From Streptomyces sp. SID14478 (GTDB lineage Bacteria; Actinomycetota; Actinomycetes; Streptomycetales; Streptomycetaceae), in assembly GCF_010548525.1 (NCBI RefSeq), contig NZ_JAAGMG010000548.1:1-34609 (forward strand): a stretch of 34,609 nt of DNA. The letters run 5' to 3'. Made by a program: the position numbers and the translations under genes. Below the pieces are notes generated by a model. The model was not told the DNA's origin, searched no databases, and saw nothing but the letters and a program-made list of their open reading frames with translations. Below are positions 15,058-23,164 of this stretch, piece by piece. How positions within the stretch are numbered: the first letter of the stretch is position 1; each line of letters begins with the position of its first letter.

Positions 15058-15798
15058 ATGAGCAGGACACGTCGTACGGACGAGGGCCACGGCCGGGTCG
15101 GCAGCGCGCTGTCAGGCATAGCCGTGGCGCTCGGCTGTGTGCTGTTTCTCGGCGGATTCGTGTGGGGCGCCTTCGTGTACCAGCCGTACACGGTGCCCAC
15201 CGACTCGATGACGCCGACGATCGGCGCGGGCGACCGGGTCCTGGCGCAGCGCATCGACGGCAGTGAGATCAAGCGCGGGGACGTCGTCGTCTTCCAGGAG
15301 AAGACCTGGGGCGACATGCCGATGGTCAAGCGCGTCGTCGGCGTCGGCGGCGACAAGATCGCCTGCTGCACGGACGGCAAGCTGACCGTCAACGGCAAGA
15401 AGATTGACGAACCGTATCTTCCGGCCGGCAAGAACGCGTCGCTCACCGGCATCAACGCTACGACCGTTCCTGGTGGCCGACTGTTCCTGCTCGGTGACGA
15501 GCGCAGCGGTTCCCTCGACTCCAGCGTCCACCTCGGGGACTCCGAGAACGGCTCGGTGGAGCGCGGCGCCGTGCAGGCCCGGGTGGACGCCGTGGCCTGG
15601 CCCATGAACGGGATGCTGGCGAAGCCCACCGGCTTCGAGGCGCTGCCCGGCGGCATCTCCGAGCCGGGGCCGCTCAAGCTGATCCTGACCACCGTGATCG
15701 CCGGCGCGGTCCTCGTGCTCGTCGGGGCGGCGTACGGGCCGATCGCCAAGCGCAAGCAGCGCCCCCGCGCCCGCACCGCGGAGCCGGTCCGTGCCTGA
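15058..15798 (+). CDS. lepB: type I signal peptidase (SipZ-like)
   Basis: 246 residues from ATG 15058, with GGGAG upstream. N-terminal membrane helix at about 19-40, catalytic Ser50 in PTDSMTPTI, and Lys91 in PMVKRVVGVGGD. Box E diverges to GDERSGSLDS: the usual GDHR or GDNR becomes GDER. A C-terminal helix (LKLILTTVIAGAVLVLVGAAYG) and a basic tail follow. The active-site loop PTDSM also differs from PS(S/G/A)SM in its three neighbours, suggesting different substrate preference. It overlaps the NUDIX gene by 8 nt. Confidence 0.92.
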   Translation: MSRTRRTDEGHGRVGSALSGIAVALGCVLFLGGFVWGAFVYQPYTVPTDSMTPTIGAGDRVLAQRIDGSEIKRGDVVVFQEKTWGDMPMVKRVVGVGGDKIACCTDGKLTVNGKKIDEPYLPAGKNASLTGINATTVPGGRLFLLGDERSGSLDSSVHLGDSENGSVERGAVQARVDAVAWPMNGMLAKPTGFEALPGGISEPGPLKLILTTVIAGAVLVLVGAAYGPIAKRKQRPRARTAEPVRA

Positions 15799-16300
15799 GC
15801 TCGGCCACGAGCTGCGCAAGGTGGCCCGGGTCGTGCTCCTCGACCCGGAGGGCCGCGTCCTGCTGCTGCACGGACACGAGCCCGATGACACGGCGGACGA
15901 CTGGTGGTTCACGCCGGGCGGCGGCCTGGAGGGCGACGAGACGCGTGAACAGGCGGCACTGCGGGAACTCGCGGAGGAGACCGGCATCACCGACGTGGAG
16001 CTGGGTCCCGTGCTGTGGCAGCGGGTCTGCTCGTTCCCGTTCGACGGGCGCCGCTGGGACCAGGACGAGTGGTACTTCCTGGCCCGTACGACGGCCTCGG
16101 CGGCACGACCGGAGATCAACGAGAAGGGCCTGACCGACCTGGAACGACGCAGCGTCGCCGGAGCGCGCTGGTGGACGTACCGGGAACTGGACGAAGCGCA
16201 TGAGACGGTGTATCCGACCAGACTCGCCGAGCTGCTGAACCGGCTGCTCGACGAAGGTCCCCCGAGCCGCCCCTTGGTTCTCGACACGGAAATCGTCTAG
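15791..16300 (+). CDS. NUDIX hydrolase
   Basis: 169 residues from GTG 15791, overlapping lepB4. The NUDIX box is GGLEGDETREQAALRELAEETGI (residues about 45-67), holding the REL-EE-G metal-binding core. Such enzymes hydrolyse nucleoside diphosphates linked to another group; substrate cannot be read from sequence. The conserved place after the signal peptidases in streptomycetes suggests co-transcription rather than shared function. A candidate promoter for the next gene follows 18 nt after the stop. Confidence 0.88.
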   Translation: MPELGHELRKVARVVLLDPEGRVLLLHGHEPDDTADDWWFTPGGGLEGDETREQAALRELAEETGITDVELGPVLWQRVCSFPFDGRRWDQDEWYFLARTTASAARPEINEKGLTDLERRSVAGARWWTYRELDEAHETVYPTRLAELLNRLLDEGPPSRPLVLDTEIV

Positions 16301-16318
16301 AGGCCCCAGAGGCTGGCG

Positions 16319-16324
16319 CACAAT
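16319..16324 (+). promoter_or_regulatory. candidate -10 box for the DUF2469 gene
   Basis: CACAAT (16319-16324), in gcgcacaatagggg, closely resembling the rpsP site at 9463. A transcript would begin near 16331 and carry AAGGGGA before the ATG at 16356. Confidence 0.4.
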
Positions 16325-16355
16325 AGGGGGACGCACGGCTGAAGGGGAACATGCC

Positions 16356-16664
16356 ATGAGCGCCGAGGACCTCGAGAAGTACGAGACCGAGATGGAGCTG
16401 AAGCTCTACCGGGAGTACCGCGATGTCGTCGGTCTGTTCAAATACGTGATCGAGACCGAGCGACGTTTTTACCTCACCAATGACTACGAGATGCAGGTGC
16501 ACTCGGTCCAGGGCGAGGTGTTCTTCGAGGTGTCGATGGCGGATGCGTGGGTCTGGGACATGTATCGACCCGCGCGGTTCGTGAAGCAGGTGCGCGTGCT
16601 CACGTTCAAGGACGTGAACATCGAGGAGCTCAACAAGAGCGACCTGGAGCTTCCGAGCAGCTGA
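16356..16664 (+). CDS. DUF2469 domain protein
   Basis: 102 residues from ATG 16356 (a second ATG at 16351 is out of frame). This is a small acidic protein highly conserved in actinobacteria, recognised by EKYETEMELKLYREYRDVVGLF and FFEVSMADAWVWDMYRPARFVK. It has no signal peptide or membrane segment. Its gene is nearly always found between the rplS/lepB block and yraN. No biochemical role is established. Conservation with translation and ribosome-assembly genes suggests a housekeeping function. Confidence 0.93.
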   Translation: MSAEDLEKYETEMELKLYREYRDVVGLFKYVIETERRFYLTNDYEMQVHSVQGEVFFEVSMADAWVWDMYRPARFVKQVRVLTFKDVNIEELNKSDLELPSS

Positions 16665-16769
16665 TGCGCCGGTCCGGGTGACGCTGTTTTCCACAACCCG
16701 CGAGTAGTTCACCAAGATCCACTTCGAGCCCGCTGATGCCTCAGCGTGGACGTCGGAGGTGGTGCCGAC

Positions 16770-17147
16770 GTGAACGCACGGGGCGCAATGGGGAAGTACG
16801 GCGAGGATCTGGCCGCGAGGCGGCTGACCGACGCAGGGATGACGGTGCTCGCGCGGAACTGGCGTGCGGGCCGGTCCGGCGAGATCGACATCGTGGCGCG
16901 CGACGGCGAAGCGATCGTCGTGTGCGAGGTCAAGACGCGCAGGGGCCGGGGCAGGGAGGGCGCGGCCTTCGAACACCCGATGGCCGCGATCACCCCGATC
17001 AAGGCCAGGCGGCTGCGGGACCTCGCCGAGCGCTGGGTGCAGGAGCACGGGGGAGCACCTCCCGGGGGCGTCCGGATCGATCTCGTCGGAGTCCTGCTGC
17101 CCGAGCGCGGAGCGCCGCGCGTCGAGCACGTGCGGGGGGTGTCCTGA
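16770..17147 (+). CDS. yraN: YraN family (UPF0102) endonuclease-like protein
   Basis: 125 residues from GTG 16770, chosen over GTG 16746 because GGAGGT lies 9 nt upstream and the family starts near [13 protein letters not shown]. It has the restriction-endonuclease-like fold core: E in the first helix, then [10 protein letters not shown] and VVCEVKTR, where D and E-x-K form a PD-(D/E)xK active site (Asp around residue 41, Glu-Val-Lys around 54-56). The cellular substrate is unknown. It overlaps comM as TGATG and is usually found with comM and dprA. Confidence 0.92.
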   Translation: MNARGAMGKYGEDLAARRLTDAGMTVLARNWRAGRSGEIDIVARDGEAIVVCEVKTRRGRGREGAAFEHPMAAITPIKARRLRDLAERWVQEHGGAPPGGVRIDLVGVLLPERGAPRVEHVRGVS

Positions 17148-18766
17148 TGGGATTCGCGCGTACGTGTTCCGTGGCACTCGTGGGTGTCGAGGGCGTCGTC
17201 GTCGAGGTGCAGGCCGACCTGGAGCCGGGTATCGCCGCGTTCACGCTCGTGGGCCTGCCCGACAAGAGCCTCGTGGAGAGCCGTGACCGGGTCAGGGCGG
17301 CCGTCGTCAACTCCGGGGCGGAGTGGCCGCAGAAGAAGCTCACCGTGGGTCTCAGCCCGGCGTCCGTGCCCAAGGGCGGTAGTGGGTTCGATCTGGCCGT
17401 TGCGTGCGCCGTGCTGGGGGCGGCCGAGCGGATCGACCCGAAGGTCCTCGCCGACATCGTGATGATCGGGGAGCTGGGGCTCGACGGGCGGGTGCGGCCG
17501 GTGCGGGGCGTGCTCCCGGCCGTCCTCGCTGCGGCCGACGCCGGGTACGAGCAGGTCGTCGTCCCGGAGTGCACGGCGGGCGAGGCCACGCTGGTGCCGG
17601 GCGTCTCCGTCCTCGGGGTGCGCAGCCTGCGCCAGCTCATCGCCGTGCTCACGGACGAGCCGGTGCCGGACGAGGATCCGGCGGAGCTGGGACGCCCCGA
17701 CCCGATGCTCTCCGGGCTCAGCATGCCGGGCAGTGGCGCGGGCGCGGGGCTCGGCGGAGCGTCGCACGACGGCCCCGGGCTCGACCTGGCCGATGTCGTC
17801 GGTCAGGTGTCGGCCCGCACCGCGATCGAGGTTGCCGCGGCGGGCGGACACCACGTGATGTTGTCGGGGCCGCCGGGCGCGGGCAAGACGATGCTCGCCG
17901 AGCGACTGCCTGCCATCCTGCCGCCCCTCACCCGCCAGGAGTCACTGGAGGTCACGGCGATCCACTCCGTGGCCGGCATGCTGCCACCGGGCAGGTCGAT
18001 GATCGACATCGCGCCGTACTGCGCGCCCCACCATTCGGCGACGATGCAGTCCCTGGTCGGCGGCGGCCCCGGGGTGGCGCGGCCGGGAGCCGTGTCGTTG
18101 TCGCACAGAGGCGTGCTGTTTCTTGACGAGGCGCCCGAATTCAGCGGCAAGGCACTCGATGCCCTGCGCCAGCCCCTCGAAGCGGGGCACGTGGTGATCG
18201 CCCGAAGCGCCGGTGTGGTGCGGCTGCCCGCCCGGTTCCTGATGGCCCTCGCCGCGAACCCTTGCCCCTGCGGGCAGTACCGGGCGTTGGGCGGTGAGTG
18301 CGACTGCCCGTCGGCGACGGTACGGCGCTATCAGGCCCGGCTCTCCGGACCGCTGCTGGACAGGGTCGACCTGCGCGTGGAGGTGGACGCCGTCACGCGC
18401 AACGAACTGTCCGGGTACGGGCCGCGGGGCGAGAGCACCCAGGTCGTCGCGGACCGGGTGCGCGTGGCCCGGGAGCGGGCGGCAGCGCGGTTCGCCCAGA
18501 CTCCTTGGCGGACCAACAGCGAGGTGCCGGGGCACGCCCTCCGGACCCGCTGGCCCGTCGCGCCGGGCGCCCTGGACGAGGCCGAAATGGACTTGGAGCG
18601 CGGCTTCTTGACGGCCCGCGGTCTCGATCGGGTGCTTCGGGTGGCCTGGACCGTGGCCGACCTCGCCGGTCGCGACCGCCCCTTCGCCCAGGACGTGGCC
18701 CTCGCGCTGCAACTGCGGACCGGCATCTCGCGCGGGGTGCCGATGACGATCGGGGCCGGCTCGTGA
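17147..18766 (+). CDS. comM: ComM family AAA+ ATPase (YifB)
   Basis: 539 residues from ATG 17147, overlapping yraN by 1 nt. ComM/YifB proteins are hexameric helicases promoting branch migration of recombination intermediates, known from natural transformation. N-terminal Lon-protease-like S16 fold domain (1-170), Walker A GPPGAGKT at 241-248, Walker B GVLFLDE at 322-328, and a Cys motif CPCG...CDC (373-387) typical of magnesium-chelatase-like members. Length is close to the family (about 500). It ends in a GTGA overlap with dprA. Streptomyces are not naturally competent, so a recombination or repair role is more likely. Confidence 0.96.
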   Translation: MGFARTCSVALVGVEGVVVEVQADLEPGIAAFTLVGLPDKSLVESRDRVRAAVVNSGAEWPQKKLTVGLSPASVPKGGSGFDLAVACAVLGAAERIDPKVLADIVMIGELGLDGRVRPVRGVLPAVLAAADAGYEQVVVPECTAGEATLVPGVSVLGVRSLRQLIAVLTDEPVPDEDPAELGRPDPMLSGLSMPGSGAGAGLGGASHDGPGLDLADVVGQVSARTAIEVAAAGGHHVMLSGPPGAGKTMLAERLPAILPPLTRQESLEVTAIHSVAGMLPPGRSMIDIAPYCAPHHSATMQSLVGGGPGVARPGAVSLSHRGVLFLDEAPEFSGKALDALRQPLEAGHVVIARSAGVVRLPARFLMALAANPCPCGQYRALGGECDCPSATVRRYQARLSGPLLDRVDLRVEVDAVTRNELSGYGPRGESTQVVADRVRVARERAAARFAQTPWRTNSEVPGHALRTRWPVAPGALDEAEMDLERGFLTARGLDRVLRVAWTVADLAGRDRPFAQDVALALQLRTGISRGVPMTIGAGS

Positions 18767-19962
18767 CCGGGGAGGGCGGTGCTCCGGAGGCGGTGCGGCT
18801 GGCGCGGGCCCGGCTGACCCGGATCGTCGAACCCGGATGGGAGGTGACGGGGCGCTGGCTGCGGGAGTTCGGGGCCGTGGAGACGGTGCGGCGCATCGAT
18901 GAGGCCGACGAGGCCGAGGTCGTCGTGGGCGGGGACGAGACGTTGCCGCTGCCGGGGGTGCGGCCCGAGCGCTGGGCGGGACTGCTCGCGCGGGCACGTG
19001 AAGCGCCCGCACCGGCGCGGGACTTGGAGCGTGCGCAGGAGCGCGGGGCGCGGTTCGTGTGTCCCGGGGACGCCGAGTGGCCGGGGCAGTTGGACGACCT
19101 GGGGGACGTACGACCCGTCGGGCTGTGGGTGCGTGGCGGGCCGAGCCTGCGGATGTGGGCGCTGCGCTCGGTGGCCGTGGTGGGCGCGCGGGCGTGCACG
19201 GACTACGGCGTACGGATGGGGGCAAGCCTCGGGGCGGGGCTCGCCGAGCGCGGGTGGGTCGTCGTCTCGGGCGGGGCGTACGGGGTCGATGCGGCGGCGC
19301 ATCGTGGCGCGCTCGGAGCTACCGGGGCGACCGTCGCGGTCCTTGCCTGCGGGGTGGATCGTGTCTACCCGCGCGGTCACACCCAGTTGATCGACAGGGT
19401 CGCGGAACAGGGGCTGGTGGTGGGCGAGTTGCCACCTGGTGCGCATCCGACACCGAGCCGCTTCATCCAGCGGAACCGGGTGATCGCCGCGCTCACCAGA
19501 GGCACGGTCGTCGTCGAGGCGGCGTATCGCAGCGGGGCGCTGGGCACTGCGCGTTGGGCACAGCGTCTGTGCCGTCATGCGATGGGTGTGCCCGGCCCGG
19601 TGACCAGCAGTGTCTCAGCCGGGGTGCACGAACTGCTGCGCAAGGAGGGCGTACTGGTGACCGACGCCGCGGAAGTCGTCGAGCTGGTCGGAGAGATGGG
19701 GGAGCTGGCACCGCAGCGGCGCGGGCCGGTGCTGCCCCGCGACCTGCTCCCGCCGGACACGGCGCGGGTGCTGGCCGCGCTGCCCGCGCACGGGGCGCGC
19801 AGCGTCGCCGAGATCGGCCGGGAGGCCGGGGCGGGTGCGGACGACACGATCGGGAGGTTGTACGAACTGCACTCATTGGGGTTCGTCGAACGACACGGCG
19901 ATGACTGGCAGTTGACACGCCAGGCGATCCGTTCGGTCTTTTCGGACGGAGGGCCTTCCTGA
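18763..19962 (+). CDS. dprA: DNA processing protein DprA
   Basis: 399 residues from GTG 18763, overlapping comM by 4 nt. DprA loads RecA on single-stranded DNA. The extended Rossmann domain is evident: SVAVVGARACTDYG (136-149), VVSGGAYGVDAAAHRGAL (167-184), and LACGVDRVYPRGH (194-206). After residue about 325 a winged-helix DprA C-terminal domain follows (PPDTARVLAALPAHGARSVAEIGREAGAG). An extended N-terminal region (1-90) has SAM-like helices. It closes the yraN-comM-dprA operon. Confidence 0.95.
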   Translation: MTGEGGAPEAVRLARARLTRIVEPGWEVTGRWLREFGAVETVRRIDEADEAEVVVGGDETLPLPGVRPERWAGLLARAREAPAPARDLERAQERGARFVCPGDAEWPGQLDDLGDVRPVGLWVRGGPSLRMWALRSVAVVGARACTDYGVRMGASLGAGLAERGWVVVSGGAYGVDAAAHRGALGATGATVAVLACGVDRVYPRGHTQLIDRVAEQGLVVGELPPGAHPTPSRFIQRNRVIAALTRGTVVVEAAYRSGALGTARWAQRLCRHAMGVPGPVTSSVSAGVHELLRKEGVLVTDAAEVVELVGEMGELAPQRRGPVLPRDLLPPDTARVLAALPAHGARSVAEIGREAGAGADDTIGRLYELHSLGFVERHGDDWQLTRQAIRSVFSDGGPS

Positions 19963-20127
19963 CGCAGGGTGTTCCGCCGTCCGGATGACCCCTGATGAGC
20001 TCGGCAAATCCCGGCAGTTGACGCTTTGTCGCGATCACGCGCGGTGACGGGATCGTCCGTACAAGTCGCCCAACGGAACGTATCTGCGTACGTGCGATCC
20101 CCTACCCTTCGCACACCGCGACACTTC

Positions 20128-20145
20128 AGTCACGCTACGCTCACC
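20128..20145 (+). promoter_or_regulatory. possible BldD operator in the whiG upstream region
   Basis: AGTCA (20128-20132) and TCACC (20141-20145) resemble the BldD half-sites AGTgA and TCACC, spaced 8 nt and overlapping a -10-like TACGCT (20136-20141). whiG is a documented BldD target in S. coelicolor. The rest of the 356-bp dprA-whiG gap holds a TTGACG at 20018-20023 without a matching -10, and a weak GGGATCG/CGATCCC long-range repeat (20049-20101). Confidence 0.4.
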
Positions 20146-20318
20146 AGGATTCGGGTTCGTCCGCTCAATCCGTGATCAGGCAGGCGGCTCGGCACCAGCC
20201 ACCATCAGACGGGCAAGACGGCATCTTCATCAGTAAAGCGACTACAACGACTAGAACCCCCGGCACCCTCCCACCAGACACCTCCCTCGGTACGCAGCAG
20301 AACGGCACAAGGCGGCGC

Positions 20319-21158
20319 ATGCCACAGCACACCTCCGGATCCGACCGGGCGGCGGTCCCTCCCGCCGCCCGAGGCTCCCGCGTGCGGCCTCCGGCTCCCT
20401 CCTCCCTCGAGGAGCTGTGGAGGTCGTACAAGTCGACCGGTGACGAGAGGCTGCGCGAGCAGCTGATCCTGCATTACTCGCCGCTGGTCAAGTACGTCGC
20501 CGGCCGGGTCAGCGTGGGGCTTCCGCCCAATGTCGAGCAGGCCGACTTCGTCTCGTCCGGGGTGTTCGGGCTGATCGACGCGATCGAGAAGTTCGACATC
20601 GAGCGGGAGATCAAGTTCGAGACGTACGCGATCACCCGGATCCGCGGCGCGATGATCGACGAGCTGCGTGCCCTGGACTGGATCCCGCGGTCCGTCCGGC
20701 AGAAGGCCCGGAACGTGGAGCGGGCCTACGCGACGCTGGAGGCCAAGCTGCGGCGCAGCCCCTCCGAGAGCGAGGTCGCCGAGGAGATGGGTGTCGCGCT
20801 GGAGGAACTGCACGCTGTTTTCAGCCAGTTGTCGCTGGCGAACGTGGTGGCCCTGGAGGAGCTGCTGCACGTAGGCGGCGAGGGCGGGGACCGGCTCAGC
20901 CTCGTGGACACCCTTGAGGACCATGCGGCGGACAACCCCGTGGAGGTCGCCGAGGACCGGGAGCTGCGGAGATTTCTGGCGCGGGCGATCAACACGCTGC
21001 CCGAGCGGGAGAAGACCGTGGTGACGCTCTACTACTACGAGGGCCTCACGCTCGCCGAGATCGGCAACGTGCTCGGGGTCACCGAGAGCCGTGTCAGCCA
21101 GATCCACACGAAGTCGGTGCTGCAGCTTCGGGCGAAGCTGGCCAGTTTCGGGCGCTGA
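20319..21158 (+). CDS. whiG: RNA polymerase sigma factor WhiG
   Basis: 279 residues from ATG 20319; the frame is open to 20172, but the S. coelicolor protein also begins [10 protein letters not shown]. WhiG is the FliA-class sigma factor that commits aerial hyphae to sporulation; the anti-sigma factor RsiG with c-di-GMP restrains it. Region 2 spans about 44-115 ([16 protein letters not shown]..., with the LIDAIEKFD core), region 3 about 120-185 ([18 protein letters not shown]), and region 4 about 222-273 with [26 protein letters not shown]. Its gene is monocistronic. Very close to the model protein over its length. Confidence 0.98.
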   Translation: MPQHTSGSDRAAVPPAARGSRVRPPAPSSLEELWRSYKSTGDERLREQLILHYSPLVKYVAGRVSVGLPPNVEQADFVSSGVFGLIDAIEKFDIEREIKFETYAITRIRGAMIDELRALDWIPRSVRQKARNVERAYATLEAKLRRSPSESEVAEEMGVALEELHAVFSQLSLANVVALEELLHVGGEGGDRLSLVDTLEDHAADNPVEVAEDRELRRFLARAINTLPEREKTVVTLYYYEGLTLAEIGNVLGVTESRVSQIHTKSVLQLRAKLASFGR

Positions 21159-21195
21159 GGGCTCAGCCCGCGTCCGGTGGTGAATCGTCCCTGCC

Positions 21196-21265
21196 GTGAC
21201 CCGTGACCCGTGACCCGTGACCCGTGACCCGTGACCCGTGGCCCGTGGCCCGTGGCCCGTGGCCC
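21196..21265. repeat. heptamer tandem repeat array
   Basis: Ten uninterrupted 7-bp units: six GTGACCC (21196-21237) then four GTGGCCC (21238-21265), followed by a short triplet of GGTGTC. It lies in the 235-bp gap between whiG and the TetR gene, starting 38 nt past the whiG stop. The unit length is not a multiple of three and no gene spans it. Such arrays vary by slippage. The two block types suggest an ancestral A-to-G change spread by duplication. Confidence 0.95.
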
Positions 21266-21381
21266 ATGACTGGTGTCGGTGTCGGTGTCCGAGGCCGCGT
21301 CGTGTGTTCCGGACGGCATCCGTGCCTGTCGTATCGGGGCCCCGGTGGCCGGTGTGGCTCCCGTCCCGGGCGGCGCGTCCG

Positions 21382-21387
21382 TAAAGT
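21382..21387 (+). promoter_or_regulatory. TetR gene -10 box, leaderless start
   Basis: TAAAGT (21382-21387) fits TANNNT and ends 6 nt before the GTG at 21394, predicting transcription from the start codon itself. GGAG at 21388-21391 is too close to serve as a normal ribosome site. Confidence 0.5.
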
Positions 21388-21393
21388 GGAGAC

Positions 21394-21975
21394 GTGCCAA
21401 GGATTCGAGCGGCCTCTGTGGCCGAGCACCGGTCGATGCAGCGCGGCGCCCTTTTGGACGCGGCGCGCTCTCTGCTGTCCGAGGGCGGGACGGAGTCGCT
21501 GACGTTCCCCGCGCTGGCGGAGCGGACGGGGCTCGCGCGGTCGTCCGTGTACGAGTACTTCAAATCGCGTGCGGCCGTGGTCGAGGAGCTGTGCGCGGTC
21601 GACTTCCCGGTGTGGGCCGCCGAGGTCGAGGCCGGGATGGCGCGGGCCGCGACCCCCGAGGGCAAGGTCGAGGCCTATGTGCGGGAGCAGTTGACACTGG
21701 TCGGGGACCGGCGGCACCGGGCGGTGGTGGCCATCTCCGCCAGCGAGCTGGACGCGGGGGCGCGCGAGAAGATCCGCGCCGCCCACGGCGGGCTCGTCGC
21801 GATGATCGTCGAGGCGCTCGGGGAGATGGGGCACGCGCAGCCCCGTCTCGCTGCGATGCTCCTGCAGGGCGTGGTGGACGCGGCGGTGCGGCGCATCGAG
21901 CTCGGGGCCGCGGAGGATCCGGGCGAGATCGTGGACGCGGCCGTGGGGATGGCGTTGCGGGGCGTTCGGGGCTGA
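21394..21975 (+). CDS. TetR/AcrR family transcriptional regulator
   Basis: 193 residues from GTG 21394. An N-terminal TetR HTH lies at about residues 17-64 (GALLDAARSLLSEGGTESLTFPALAERTG, then LARSSVYEYFKSRAAVVEEL). The ligand-binding C-terminal domain is helical. It lies between whiG and an M23-like gene and no obvious target gene is adjacent or divergent. Orthologues sit at this place in other streptomycetes, so it is probably core rather than acquired. Ligand and targets unknown. Confidence 0.9.
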   Translation: MPRIRAASVAEHRSMQRGALLDAARSLLSEGGTESLTFPALAERTGLARSSVYEYFKSRAAVVEELCAVDFPVWAAEVEAGMARAATPEGKVEAYVREQLTLVGDRRHRAVVAISASELDAGAREKIRAAHGGLVAMIVEALGEMGHAQPRLAAMLLQGVVDAAVRRIELGAAEDPGEIVDAAVGMALRGVRG

Positions 21976-22069
21976 AGCCCCGGCGGGCCGGAGCGCGGGC
22001 CTGCACCGGGTGCGGTGCGACCGACCTCTCGTGAGAGCTCGGGCGGCGCGGGGCGACTGGCACCAGACG

Positions 22070-22331
22070 CCTGAGCGTTCTGCCGTCATCGGCTTCCCTG
22101 AGCCTGAGCGTTCTACTGCCGTCGGCTTCCACGACGCCCTGCCGCCGTCGGTGTCTGGTCCACGAGGCCCGGACCGGCCCCAGGTTCTTTCGGGCTCGGA
22201 CCGGTCCCAGGTTCTTTCGAGCTGCTGGGCATGGCGCCCTCTTGAGGAGGCACCCGACGCCGGGGCCGCGTCGCCCGGGGGAGCGGATCTCAGGTGCTGC
22301 GGATCTCAGGTGCTGGGGACCTCAGGTGCTG
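22070..22331. repeat. three sets of short duplications in the TetR-M23 gap
   Basis: The 346-bp gap 21976-22321 is not coding and is built of decayed duplications. Set 1 starts CCTGAGCGTTCT at 22070-22097 and 22103-22130. Set 2 starts CGGACCGG and includes CCCAGGTTCTTTCG (22170-22194 and 22197-22221, about 92% identical). Set 3 is a 16-bp unit, three tandem copies at 22284-22299, 22300-22315 and 22316-22331 (CGGATCTCAGGTGCTG, the last varying). The last copy includes the stop codon of the M23-like gene. Repeats GGGAGCGGACCTC follow at 22332 and 22354. Confidence 0.85.
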
Positions 22332-22897
22332 GGGAGCGGACCTCCGGTGACCGGGAGCGGACCTCGGACGAGGAGCCCCCACACCGGTAGCAGTCTCGCC
22401 GGGGCGCGGCGCAGCATCGACGCGTCCAGCAGCGACAGCGGGTCCAGGTACGTCGTGCCTCTCAAGAGACCCCAGTGCAGGCAGGACGGGGACGCGCGCG
22501 GGCAGTGTCCCGTGGGGAGCTGCAGCACCCCGACGACATCGCCGGGTGCCACCTCGGCACCTTCCTCGACCGTGGCCGTCACGGGCTCGTACGTCGTGCG
22601 CAGCGGTGGGTCCCCGGTGTCCGCCACCTCCACCGACACCACGCCCCGGCCCGCCACCTCGCCCGCGAACGAGACCCGGCCGGCCGTGACCGCGCGGACA
22701 GGGGCGCCGATCGGGGCGGACAGGTCGACGCCTCGGTGCCCCGGGCCGTAAGGAGTCGAGGGCGGGGCCCAGGGGCGTACCACCGCGGGGCGGTCGCCCA
22801 CCGGCCAGAACCGGGAGGAGCCCGAGTCCGCCGCCAGCGCACGGTGCGGCAGGGTGCACACGAGCATGATCAGCGTCACGCAGAGTAGTTTTCGCAT
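22322..22897 (-). CDS. LytM/M23 peptidase-like secreted protein, degenerate active site
   Basis: 191 residues from ATG 22897. A Sec signal peptide (about 1-22, [14 protein letters not shown]...RALA) precedes a LytM/M23 domain (about 50-155). The HxxxD zinc motif is kept (His54, Asp58, [15 protein letters not shown]). The final HxH of active enzymes is CLH (139-141), and the usual Y-x-H-L before it reads TYEPV (102-106), so a catalytic His is missing. It may be an inactive, binding-type LytM, as in EnvC-like activators. Arg/Pro-rich C-terminus follows. Divergent from rpsB; the stop sits in a 16-bp repeat. Confidence 0.85.
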   Translation of the reverse strand: MRKLLCVTLIMLVCTLPHRALAADSGSSRFWPVGDRPAVVRPWAPPSTPYGPGHRGVDLSAPIGAPVRAVTAGRVSFAGEVAGRGVVSVEVADTGDPPLRTTYEPVTATVEEGAEVAPGDVVGVLQLPTGHCPRASPSCLHWGLLRGTTYLDPLSLLDASMLRRAPARLLPVWGLLVRGPLPVTGGPLPST

Positions 22898-22966
22898 GGT
22901 TCCGACGATCCCCGGACGAGCCGATCCCGGGGGATCATGGCCGGGAACGGTGGACTACCGGGCGGT

Positions 22967-23038
22967 TGTGGACAGCGGCGTCACCCCGTACCTCGCGGGT
23001 CCCGTACACTTCATGTGGCGATCCGGGCCACCGGATCG
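22967..23038 (+). promoter_or_regulatory. rpsB promoter region and 5' hairpin
   Basis: A -10 candidate TACACT lies at 23005-23010, so RNA would start near 23017. The first transcribed bases form a perfect 8-bp stem with a 4-nt loop (CGATCCGG at 23019-23026 with 23031-23038). Upstream, 22967-22975 read on the minus strand is CTGTCCACA, matching the relaxed Streptomyces DnaA box. The leader to the rpsB ATG is about 148 nt. No confident -35 is present. Confidence 0.45.
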
Positions 23039-23164
23039 ACTTCGCACGCCCCGGCACCGGCCTTCCCGGCTTCGTGTCAGCGTCCTTCGGTCCCGTACTC
23101 ACGTACGCGGCAGGCGCGCAACGGGGCGTCAGGAAACAACCGAGAACACACAAGGAGTACGGCC

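Noticed and set aside
16246..16318. TTGACA-type -35 for the DUF2469 promoter
   Set aside because: TCGACA at 16281-16286 is over 30 bp from the -10, too far for a promoter.
20172..20318. N-terminal extension of WhiG from 20172
   Set aside because: The added 49 residues lack family similarity, while [10 protein letters not shown] at 20319 matches the known WhiG start.
22967..22975. CTGTCCACA on the minus strand as a DnaA box, and TTTTCCACA at 16687-16695
   Set aside because: Single isolated boxes without a cluster or A/T-rich unwinding region; chance matches are expected. Not an origin.
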